Shown piece after piece: positions 57,600-64,000 of a stretch of 64,000 nucleotides of DNA. The notes under the pieces are model-generated. The model saw only the letters and a list, made by a program, of their open reading frames with translations. It made no database searches and was not told where the DNA came from. Numbering within the stretch: the stretch's first letter is position 1; every line of letters begins with the position of its first letter. The translations under genes were made by a program, and so were the position numbers. Origin of the DNA: Actinoalloteichus fjordicus (GTDB taxonomy: Bacteria > Actinomycetota > Actinomycetes > Mycobacteriales > Pseudonocardiaceae); the NCBI RefSeq assembly GCF_001941625.1, contig NZ_CP016076.1, forward strand, positions 2,728,001-2,792,000. Direction: 5' to 3'.

Positions 57600-57836
57600 A
57601 TGAGACTCTTCCTGCACGTCATGCTGGTGATCTCCAGCCTGTCTCTGATCCTGCTTGTCCTGCTGCACAAGGGTCGCGGGGGCGGCTTGTCGTCGTTGTT
57701 CGGCGGCGGCATGCAGTCGACCTTGTCCGGATCTAACGTCGCGGAGAAGAATCTCGACCGGATCACGTATTTCACGAGCGCGATCTGGGTCATCTGCATC
57801 GTGGCGGTGGGTCTGCTGGTCCGGATCGACGCTTGA
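57600..57836 (+). CDS. secG: Preprotein translocase subunit SecG
   Basis: SecG is a small integral subunit of the SecYEG translocon. The 78 residues form two membrane helices (about residues 3-22 and 54-74) joined by a Gly-rich cytoplasmic loop with LHKGRGGGLSSLFGGG and DRITYF, as in actinobacterial SecG. The ATG follows GAGGGTGAG. A -10-like TACCCT at 57564-57569 suggests it has a promoter of its own in addition to read-through from tpiA. Confidence 0.96.
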   Translation: MRLFLHVMLVISSLSLILLVLLHKGRGGGLSSLFGGGMQSTLSGSNVAEKNLDRITYFTSAIWVICIVAVGLLVRIDA

Positions 57837-57907
57837 TCCGCGACGAGCACGTGTCGGTCCCTCCGGTCGGCATGTAGGGCTACCACGTTGTGGGGTGTTG
57901 AGCGTCG

Positions 57908-58249
57908 ATGGCTGGTGGTAACGCGATCAGAGGCACGCGAGTCGGCGCGGGCCCGATAGGCGAGTCGGAGCGTGGGGAGTCGGCGCCTCGGCGTCGGGTC
58001 TCCTACTGGTGTGCGAACGGCCACGAGGTGCGGCCTTCGTTCGCGGTCGACGCGGACGAGCCGGAGTTCTGGGACTGTCCGCGCTGCGGGTGCCCCGCAG
58101 GTCGTGACGAGGAACAGCCTCCGGCGCCGCCGCGCAACGAGCCGTACAAGACGCATCTTGCGTACGTGAAGGAACGGCGCAGCGACTCCGACGGCAAGGC
58201 GATACTCGATGAGGCGCTCAAGCGACTGCGCGAGCGTCGAGGCGAATAG
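57908..58249 (+). CDS. rbpA: RNA polymerase-binding protein RbpA
   Basis: RbpA binds RNA polymerase and principal sigma factors, stabilises open complexes and contributes to rifampicin tolerance. The 113 residues have the conserved N-terminal tail MAGGNAIRGTRVGAG, the zinc-binding-like core YWCANGHEVRPSFA and CPRCGCPAG, and the C-terminal sigma-interacting helix HLAYVKERRSDSDGKAIL. ATG 57908 is only weakly preceded by a ribosome site. It follows secG in the usual actinobacterial order and ends in a strong terminator. Confidence 0.97.
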   Translation: MAGGNAIRGTRVGAGPIGESERGESAPRRRVSYWCANGHEVRPSFAVDADEPEFWDCPRCGCPAGRDEEQPPAPPRNEPYKTHLAYVKERRSDSDGKAILDEALKRLRERRGE

Positions 58250-58272
58250 GCGCGGGTTCGCCCGATCTTGAT

Positions 58273-58303
58273 GACGACACCGTCCGTTCCGGGCGGTGTC
58301 GTC
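58273..58303. terminator. Terminator after rbpA
   Basis: GACGACACCG and CGGTGTCGTC form a 10-bp perfect stem around an eleven-base loop, starting 23 bases after the rbpA stop. Confidence 0.8.
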
Positions 58304-58490
58304 GTCGTCTCAGGCCCTGCCGTCGCTCTGTCCGACGTGACAGGTGTGCAGGACGACGTCGTGGCAGCTCCGGCTCTGCTGCCTGCCCAGGCGCCCGACC
58401 GAACGCGGTACCGGAGTCTCGGCGCGGCCGGGTCCCTGCCGAACCATCAGCTCCGCCTGCCCGTCGAACTGCCGCACCATCGTTTGTGAT

Positions 58491-58499
58491 TGCTATCGT
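58491..58499 (+). promoter_or_regulatory. Extended -10 promoter (TGCTATCGT) for the unknown 560-residue protein gene
   Basis: TATCGT at 58494-58499 is preceded by TG one base upstream, an extended -10 arrangement. It lies 34 bases before the ATG at 58534, leaving room for the GGTGGTGGGG ribosome-site region. Confidence 0.4.
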
Positions 58500-58533
58500 G
58501 TGGTCTTCGAACGATCAAGGTGGTGGGGTTCAC

Positions 58534-60216
58534 ATGGCCATTCTTTATCGCGCGTTATGGAGCGATCGCGATGTGGACCTGGTGGCTCGCGTGCGCCGGG
58601 TGTTCTCCGCGTGGGTCACGACGAAGAGCCGCGGTCGTCTCCTCACGGACTCACCTCAGGAACGGACTGACGACGGGACAATGCGGTCTCGGATCGCCTA
58701 TGAGGTCAGCAACCGTCCTGGCACCGAGATCTCGGCGGTCTTTCGCGGCATGCTCGTCGAGACACGAGACGACGGCTCGCGATGGACGACGACCGTGCGT
58801 TCGTGGGCAGGTGACTGCGTCGAGAAGGACCTCGGCGGACAGCATGGCTGGATCTGGGTCGACGTCGAGGCGGTGAGTTACGAGTCGCTCGATGACGTCA
58901 CGGTCGCCGCTCCGAAATTCGTCCGAACTCTCCTTTCTGAAGGGGTGAATCCGACCGACTCAGATGTGCTGCTGTCACATCAGCCTCGAGAATTCGTGGG
59001 CGCCGACGGGGCCGAAGAACTTGCCGAATTGATCACGAGTATGGGTCGAGTGGTGCCCGTGGTCGTCTTCACGCCACTCCCGCGCGACTCCTCGTTCCGT
59101 GCTTCGCGGGCGGCGATGCCGATGCGGGACCGATTCGACGAGCTGATGGTGCGGGCCGCCGGTATGGCTGCGGGTCTCGCGCTGATCACTCTGCTGGATG
59201 AGACGGGCGTAGAGCAGTTCAATCTGATCATGGGTGACTCCTACGCGGTCCGGGACGGCGCGTTCCGGATCTATGAACCCGGCGTGGACCCTGCGTTGGA
59301 CGAGGGCTGGCGGCATCGGTACACCCTGCCCACGCGTTTCCTGCGCTATCGCCAGACTGCGGGACAGGTGATCAACCGGGCGATCTCGCTGCGAGCGGGC
59401 GCCCGGCGGGCGCCCGCGAGCTTCGAATTCGCCGAACGAATGCTCAATGACGCGGTACGACGGGAGCCTGCCGAGTGGGCCGAACTCATCACGATTGCGG
59501 AGGAGGAGTCGGCCGAGCTCCGCACCAGGGTGTCCTCGCTCGATCAGCGATATCTCGATCTCCTCGATGAGCAGTATCAGCTGGAGGGGGACAACAACAG
59601 GCTTCGGGCGGAGCTCGGTGAGGCACGTCGGAAGCTCGCCCTCGCCGAGCCTGCGTTATGGCGCGATAAGCCGGAGGCGATGCAGCAGCTCCTCGCCGAG
59701 CAGGTGCCCGCGAGCGCGGATTCGCCCACCGACGCGATCCTGCTCGCACAGGAGCATCTGAATGATCGGTTGTGTCTTCCCGCCGAAGCATGTGCCCATA
59801 TTGCGCATCTCGACAACGCGGTTGAGGCGCGTGCCTGGGGTGAGACCTCGTGGCGTGCGTTTCTGGCCCTCCACGCCTACGCGGTGGCGCTGGTCGGAGG
59901 CGAGGCTCCTGGCACGTTCTGGACCTGGTGTGAGACCTCGGGCCATCCCGCTGCCTGGCCCGCCACCACCAAGAAGCTCGCGATGAAGGAGAGCGAGACC
60001 GTGCGGAATTCCACCCGGCTATGGAGTAAACGGGAGTTCATCGTCGATCGGCGAGTGTCTCCCTCTGGGCGCATCTACATGGAGGCCCACATCAAGATCG
60101 CCACCGGTGGCGGGCCGTTGGCCCCTCGCATCTACTTCCATCCGTCCAGGGAGACCGGCATGGTGCACATCGGCTATTACGGGCCGCATCGCAATGTGCC
60201 CAACACCTTGACGTGA
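58534..60216 (+). CDS. Large protein of unknown family, with coiled coil
   Basis: I do not recognise this 560-residue protein. It has three parts: an N-terminal globular region (residues 1 to about 230, opening MAILYRALWSDRD and later VVPVVVFTPLPRDSS), a central coiled coil (about residues 310-375, with ELRTRVSSLDQRYLDLLDEQYQ and NNRLRAELGEARRKL), and a C-terminal domain of about 170 residues ending RIYFHPSRETGMVHIGYYGP. There is no signal peptide or membrane helix. Codon 8 (58555-58557) and the codon at 59656-59658 are TTA, rare in this genome, so translation may depend on the bldA-type tRNA. Codon use is less GC-biased than in the neighbours. It stands alone, with its own promoter, beside a MITE copy, which suggests acquired accessory DNA; a defence or developmental role would be speculation. 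Confidence 0.85.
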   Translation: MAILYRALWSDRDVDLVARVRRVFSAWVTTKSRGRLLTDSPQERTDDGTMRSRIAYEVSNRPGTEISAVFRGMLVETRDDGSRWTTTVRSWAGDCVEKDLGGQHGWIWVDVEAVSYESLDDVTVAAPKFVRTLLSEGVNPTDSDVLLSHQPREFVGADGAEELAELITSMGRVVPVVVFTPLPRDSSFRASRAAMPMRDRFDELMVRAAGMAAGLALITLLDETGVEQFNLIMGDSYAVRDGAFRIYEPGVDPALDEGWRHRYTLPTRFLRYRQTAGQVINRAISLRAGARRAPASFEFAERMLNDAVRREPAEWAELITIAEEESAELRTRVSSLDQRYLDLLDEQYQLEGDNNRLRAELGEARRKLALAEPALWRDKPEAMQQLLAEQVPASADSPTDAILLAQEHLNDRLCLPAEACAHIAHLDNAVEARAWGETSWRAFLALHAYAVALVGGEAPGTFWTWCETSGHPAAWPATTKKLAMKESETVRNSTRLWSKREFIVDRRVSPSGRIYMEAHIKIATGGGPLAPRIYFHPSRETGMVHIGYYGPHRNVPNTLT

Positions 60217-60282
60217 CTGTGCCCCCGCCGGCCGGTCGCGTTCCACCAGGTGAGGTGAGTACGCGACCGGACCGCCTCCTGA

Positions 60283-60444
60283 GAGCCTGTCTTTGATCCC
60301 CACTTTCCTGTTGCGCGGGGCAGGTGGCGGCGATCTGCGGCGTTGTCGTCAGTCAACATAACTCCGTTATGTCTCCTTCCTCCGCCTTGCAGCTCAGCCA
60401 CGCTGATTCCCGCTCACGACTCCAGGGGGATCAAAGACCGGCTC
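60283..60444 (-). mobile_element. MITE-like element, copy B (162 bp)
   Basis: This is the second copy of the element at 53909-54071, in inverted orientation. Its terminal repeats are GAGCCTGTCTTTGATCCCC (left) and GGGGGATCAAAGACCGGCTC (right). The central hairpin CATAAC-TCC-GTTATG is at 60357-60371. Flanks are TGA on the left and TTA on the right; the TTA is the minus-strand TAA stop of the DUF2267 gene. The flanking triplets fit a TNA target but differ at one base, so the duplication may have decayed. Confidence 0.9.
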
Positions 60445-60852
60445 TTAGCGCAGCGGGCCGCTGCTGCCCGCGTCGATCAGGGTGCGCAGCTCCTCGGGGA
60501 GCTGGTGTCGCACCTTGTCCAGCACGCCCTCGGTAGCCTCGCCGGTCACCTCCAGCACCACTCGTGAGCGGTACACGGCGTCCGGTTCGTGCATGTGACC
60601 GCGCTGGGCGACTCGCCGGATGAACTCGTCGAGGTCGAACCGCTCTCCCGTGCCTGCCCCGCCCATGACCTCGGTGCGGCGCAGATGTTCGGCGATCTCG
60701 GTCGGCAGCTGGTCGGCCAGGTGGTCGGCCGCCTGCTCTGGCACTCGCTCGCCCAGCGTCTCCAGGGCGGCCCTGGTCGCGGTCTCGGCCTCGCCCCGGC
60801 TGGACAGTCGTGCCCGCGCCTGAACCTGGCCGATGAACTCGTCATGTCTCAT
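60445..60852 (-). CDS. DUF2267 domain protein
   Basis: This 135-residue protein has two tandem DUF2267-like halves: EFIGQVQARARLSSRGEAETATRA (in pieces) with ALETLGERVPEQAADHLADQLP, and DEFIRRVAQRGHMHEPDAVYRSRVV with VLDKVRHQLPEELRTL. DUF2267 proteins are small, helical, stress-associated proteins of unknown biochemical function. ATG 60852 is preceded by GAGAGGAG. The TAA stop is directly followed by the MITE-like element, the same arrangement as at whiA. Confidence 0.85.
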   Translation of the reverse strand: MRHDEFIGQVQARARLSSRGEAETATRAALETLGERVPEQAADHLADQLPTEIAEHLRRTEVMGGAGTGERFDLDEFIRRVAQRGHMHEPDAVYRSRVVLEVTGEATEGVLDKVRHQLPEELRTLIDAGSSGPLR

Positions 60853-60993
60853 GCCGTCGCTCCTCTCCGGGTCCCCATTGCCGTACCCGCCGGGGCGCCG
60901 GGCTACACCGGCGCTGGTGGGAGGTCCCGCCCGTGCCTCCCTCGCAGGTCCACAGGTCTGCCCTGGATCGCTCGACCCCGATCCGGTGTGTCG

Positions 60994-62183
60994 TCAGGCG
61001 CAGGCCGAGGCGGTCCGACGCCTGTTTCGCCGCCCGGTCAGCAGGGTGAACTCGGATCGGATGAGGTCGAATGTCGAGAGCGGCGGGCCGTCACTCTCCA
61101 GCCACGCGTGCGGCAGGCGAGGACGCCGCTCCGCCTGGTAGGTCTCCACCAGGGCGCCGCCCGCGTGGCCGTCGAGCACAGCGGCCAGTTTCCAGGCCAG
61201 GTTGTGTGCGTCGGCGATGCCGGTGTTCACCCCGGACGTGCCCACCGGCGGCATCGCGTGCGCCGCGTCTCCGATCAGGAGGACCCGACCATCCTGGAAG
61301 CGGTCGGCGAGCATGCCGCGCGGCTGCCTAGGGAGGATGCGCAGCACCTCTACGTCGAGGTCCGGATGCCCACCGCGGCCCGGATCAACTCGCGGCATCG
61401 CCGAGGAGTGAGCTGCCTTGCCCGACCTGCGATCGATTCGGCGGCGGTGTGGAAGATCCAGTTCGTCGCCCCGCCGACGGTGACCAGCATGCCGGGCGCC
61501 TCCGGAGTCGTGATGTCGCAGCCGGCGAATCGACGTCCCGCCGTGTACGCGTCGAGATCGGCGTGGAACAGAACGTTGATCATCGGCCTGCCCAGTCCGC
61601 TCGGCCCGGACGTGCCGATCTCGAGTGCGTCGCGCACGCCGCTGCGCGCGCCGTCGGCGCCGATCAGATAGTCCGACCGGACCGACCGGGTGCCATCGGG
61701 GCAGTCCAGCACCGAGGTGACGCCGATGTCGTCCTGGGAGAAGGAACGGAGCCGGGTCAAGTGGACGACGGCGGCGCCGCCCTTGCGTGCGGCCGACGAC
61801 AGGACGGCGTCCAGACGGTTCTGCGGGCAGGAAGCGGAGAGTTCGACAGGACCGAGGCGACTCTGCCGCGTCGGCGGCAGCTCGGTGCGGCCGTGGCGTC
61901 GTGGGGTGGCGGACAGGTCGGCCGAGGCCAGCGTCGGGGCGGAGATCTTGCCCATGCTGCCCGCAAGATCGACGGCCAAGGCGCCGACCTGCTCCGCGAG
62001 GCCCGCCTGTCGGAGGATCTCCATCGTTCGTCGCCCGAGTCCGGTGGCGCGGGGATGGATGGACGGTGTGGCCTCGGCTTCCGCGACGAGGGACACGATG
62101 CCGTGGTCGGCTAGGAACGCGGCCATGGCCGATCCGACGGTGCCGCCGCCTGCGATCACGACGGGAATTCGGTCATCCGACAC
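60994..62183 (-). pseudogene. FAD-dependent aromatic-ring monooxygenase, frameshifted and C-terminally short
   Basis: This is a PHBH-type flavoprotein monooxygenase (FAD_binding_3) that appears inactivated. The first segment begins at GTG 62183 with DRIPVVIAGGGTVGSAMAAFLA (FAD motif GxGxxG) and the DG motif LIGADGARSGVRDAL, but hits a stop at 61350. The reading continues in another frame with PDLDVEVLRILPRQPRGM and the GDAAHAMPPVG ribose-binding motif (about 61240), as if one base were lost near 61368-61371. The second segment ends abruptly after FTLLTG with a few Arg-rich residues at 60994, lacking the usual C-terminal domain. A divergent TetR remnant lies 22 bases from its start. A sequencing error could explain the frameshift but not the short C-terminus. 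Confidence 0.8.
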
Positions 62184-62561
62184 GGGCTGTCCGGGGGCGG
62201 CGCTTATCCGGAGTTCGCGCGGCGGCTGCGCGACGCACAGGACGTCGACGCGGACCGGCGCTTCGACTTCGGACTGGCCTGCCTGCTCGACGGCGTGGCC
62301 GCGAGGGCCTCCGCCGCACGAGACGCGGCGGGCCCACCGGCATGACGCGGCCTGCTCCGGCCGGGGACTCCGCCGAGGGGTGGGGAAGGGGCGTGCGATC
62401 GCCTCGGCATCGCCGCCGGGGCGTCTCGGCCGGTCCGGCGCGGAATCCACGTCGATGCCGATCGAGTGCGGGCCGGGACCAGCCGAGCGCCGCCGACCGG
62501 CGTGGTGCCGGGGCGGCCCGCGAACGGACCACGCCCGGCACCAGCCGGTATCAGCACGTGC
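62184..62561. other. Region between the monooxygenase pseudogene and pgl
   Basis: These 378 bases contain the C-terminal remnant of a TetR regulator at 62205-62345. The rest, to the end of pgl, shows nothing I can identify. Confidence 0.55.
62205..62345 (+). pseudogene. C-terminal remnant of a TetR-family regulator
   Basis: This plus-strand frame encodes 46 residues (YPEFARRLRDAQDVDADRRF then DFGLACLLDGVAARASAARD) ending in TGA, with the look of the last helices of TetR/AcrR regulators. There is no start codon, ribosome site or helix-turn-helix upstream: the frame is interrupted where the monooxygenase gene begins. TetR regulators are often divergent from the monooxygenase they control, so a deletion probably removed the DNA-binding half and the shared promoter. 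Confidence 0.55.
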
Positions 62562-63332
62562 TCAGCGCGGCGGCCCGCCGTCGGGCAGGGCTGCGGCGGC
62601 CGAGTCCACGATCCACAGGGTGCGCTGTCGTCCGGTGGCTCCCGCAGCGGGCACGGCGACCTCGTCGGCGCCCCGCATGGCCGCCGCGACGGCCTCGGCC
62701 TTGCCCGCCCCGGTCGTGATCAGCCACACCTGCGCCGAGGCGCGGATGGCGGGCAGGGTCAGGGAGATCCGGGTGGGCGGCGGCTTCGGACAGTCCCGCA
62801 CCGCGACGACGCTGCGCTGCTGCTCGTGCACGGCGGGGGAGTCCGGGAAGATCGAGGCCGTGTGGCCTTCCTCCCCGACCCCGAGCAGGCAGACGTCGAA
62901 GGCGGGCACGGACTCGCCCTCCCATCGCCCGGCCGCCTCGGCCAGCACCTCGGCGTAGGCGGCCGCCGCCGCGTCGGGGTCGGCTCCCAGCGGCCCGTCG
63001 GAGGCGGCCATCGGGTGCACCCTGGCGGGGTCGATCGGCAGGTGATCCAGCAGTGCCTCTCGTGCCAGGGTCTCGTTGCGTTCGGCGTTTCCTGCGGGCA
63101 GGAATCGCTCGTCGCCCCAGTAGAAGTCGACCGCCGACCAGTCCACGGCGTCCCGAGCCAACGAGGTGCGCAGTGCGGCCAGCACCGCCCCGCCGGTGCG
63201 CCCCCCGGTGAGGACGAGCGACGCGCGCCCGCGTTCGGTCTGGGCGTCCACCAGCACCGTCACCAGCCGTGCCGCGACGGCATCGGCCAGCAGCTCTCCG
63301 GTCTGATGGACGACCAGTTCAGGCCTGCTCAC
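62562..63332 (-). CDS. pgl: 6-phosphogluconolactonase
   Basis: Pgl hydrolyses 6-phosphogluconolactone, the second oxidative pentose phosphate step. The 256 residues carry the glucosamine-6-phosphate isomerase-like fold motifs LVLTGGRTGGAVLAAL (about residue 40), DFYWGDERFLP, NERNETLAREALL and LLGVGEEGHTASIFP. The start is GTG 63332, inside the end of opcA (14-base overlap), showing the zwf-opcA-pgl type operon of actinobacteria. Confidence 0.96.
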   Translation of the reverse strand: MSRPELVVHQTGELLADAVAARLVTVLVDAQTERGRASLVLTGGRTGGAVLAALRTSLARDAVDWSAVDFYWGDERFLPAGNAERNETLAREALLDHLPIDPARVHPMAASDGPLGADPDAAAAAYAEVLAEAAGRWEGESVPAFDVCLLGVGEEGHTASIFPDSPAVHEQQRSVVAVRDCPKPPPTRISLTLPAIRASAQVWLITTGAGKAEAVAAAMRGADEVAVPAAGATGRQRTLWIVDSAAAALPDGGPPR

Positions 63333-64000
63333 CAGCGGTGTCCTCTCCGTTCTTCGCGGCCCTGCTCCTGCTGCGGGCCGCCGAGGTCGAGCCTCGCCTG
63401 CTGGGCTTGGGCTCGGCGATCCGCCGACCGGTGCGGGCGACGCCTGACGTGCTCGCCGTCGAGGAGGACGCCGAGGACGAGGACGTCGTCGTCCGGGTGC
63501 CCCCCGCCTTGGTCGTGGTCTTGCCGACCGGCTTGCCCGCAGTCGCCGACTTCGTCGACTTCACCGCCGCCGTCCGCGTGCGGCCTCCGGTGTTGCGCCG
63601 CCCGGACGCCGTCCCCGTCGCATGCCCCTCGACCTTCGGCAGCGCCTGCAGAGTCTGCGAGTAGATCTCGTCCGGGTCCAGCCTGCGCAGCTCCTCGATC
63701 AGGCAGTCTCGCATCGGCCGACGGTGCAGCGTGACCCTGCGGTCGGGCTGGCCGGGCTGGGTGAGCGTGGCGAACTGGCCGTCGGGCCGCTCCAGCTTGA
63801 TCTGACCGGAGCGGCGTTGGAGCACCACCGAGACGATGCCTTGTCCGTCCTGGGACCGGACCCGCGTGACCGGCACGCCCAACGCCGAGGCCAGCCAGGC
63901 CGCCAGCAACGTCGTCGAGGGCGAGTCGGCACGGCCGGTGACGATCGCGGACTCCACCATCTCGTGCGGCGGCAGGTCCAGCGCCGTGGCGAGCAGCGCC
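63319..64000 (-). CDS. opcA: Glucose-6-phosphate dehydrogenase assembly protein OpcA (5' part beyond the window)
   Basis: OpcA is needed for assembly or redox activation of glucose-6-phosphate dehydrogenase in actinobacteria and cyanobacteria. The visible 227 codons begin mid-gene (the frame continues open to base 64000) and include ESAIVTGRADSPSTTLLAAWLA, SGQIKLERPDGQFATL and LIEELRRLDPDEIYSQTLQAL, which are typical of OpcA. After about the KVEG position there is a long low-complexity tail of some 90 residues rich in Thr, Ser, Lys and Arg, absent from ordinary OpcA as far as I recall. The C-terminus overlaps pgl. The upstream part, probably with zwf, lies outside the window. Confidence 0.92.
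   Translation of the reverse strand, partial: ALLATALDLPPHEMVESAIVTGRADSPSTTLLAAWLASALGVPVTRVRSQDGQGIVSVVLQRRSGQIKLERPDGQFATLTQPGQPDRRVTLHRRPMRDCLIEELRRLDPDEIYSQTLQALPKVEGHATGTASGRRNTGGRTRTAAVKSTKSATAGKPVGKTTTKAGGTRTTTSSSSASSSTASTSGVARTGRRIAEPKPSRRGSTSAARSRSRAAKNGEDTAGEQA

Noticed and set aside
60343-60567. Small frame beginning inside MITE copy B
   Set aside because: The shared peptide in both MITE copies results from the repeat itself. The remaining part is antisense to the DUF2267 gene.

Overview
The window is very GC-rich chromosomal DNA from an actinomycete. GTG starts are common, GTGA/ATGA stop-start overlaps run through the operons, and BldD, WhiA, RbpA, an sIHF-type nucleoid protein and an OpcA gene are all present. 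The gene order (aroC-aroK..aroB-aroQ; pepP-efp-nusB-bldD; pyrR-pyrB-pyrC-PH-carA-carB-pyrF-mihF-gmk-rpoZ-coaBC-metK; priA/rsmB-fmt-def; rpe/ribE-ribBA-ribH-PH; uvrC-rapZ-yvcK-whiA/gap-pgk-tpiA-secG; pgl-opcA) is the conserved core of mycelial and mycobacterial actinomycetes. A Pseudonocardiales-type organism (Actinoalloteichus/Saccharopolyspora-like) is my best inference, not a proven identification.

Layout. 1-7.7 kb: tail of an unrecognised gene, a prepilin peptidase, a repeat-rich gap, then shikimate-pathway genes (aroC, aroK, a lipoprotein, aroB, aroQ) ending in a GNAT-VOC fusion. 7.9-11 kb: a beta-propeller lipoprotein converges on a secreted GH6 cellulase that has a near-perfect CebR/CelR-type operator. 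11-14 kb: pepP, efp, nusB and, convergently, bldD. 14-28 kb: the pyrimidine operon behind a PyrR-binding leader, then the mihF-gmk-rpoZ-coaBC-metK block. 28.7-30.8 kb: an accessory GbsR/MarR regulator, P450 and ferredoxin. 30.9-37.8 kb: a methyltransferase, a motor-less PriA, and the rsmB-fmt-def operon on the minus strand. 38-41 kb: an ECF sigma factor with a membrane partner, then a homocysteine methyltransferase. 41.2-42.6 kb: a gene-poor gap containing a perfect LexA box. 42.6-48.5 kb: rpe, the riboflavin genes, a PH-domain protein and a NERD-like membrane protein. 48.6-58.3 kb: uvrC-rapZ-yvcK-whiA, glycolytic gap-pgk-tpiA, secG, rbpA. 58.5-62.4 kb: an accessory island with a large unrecognised protein, a DUF2267 protein, a broken FAD monooxygenase and a TetR remnant. 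62.5 kb to the end: pgl and the 3' part of opcA, the oxidative pentose phosphate branch.

The most unusual features are: (i) two inverted copies of a ~163-bp MITE-like element, each joined directly to the TAA stop codon of a gene (whiA and a DUF2267 gene); (ii) a set of seven genes that look leaderless, with a TANNNT-type -10 box ending 6-7 nt before the start codon; (iii) an orphan perfect SOS box; (iv) an isolated 560-residue protein of unknown family carrying two TTA codons; and (v) block-structured 7-9 bp tandem repeats confined to intergenic DNA.
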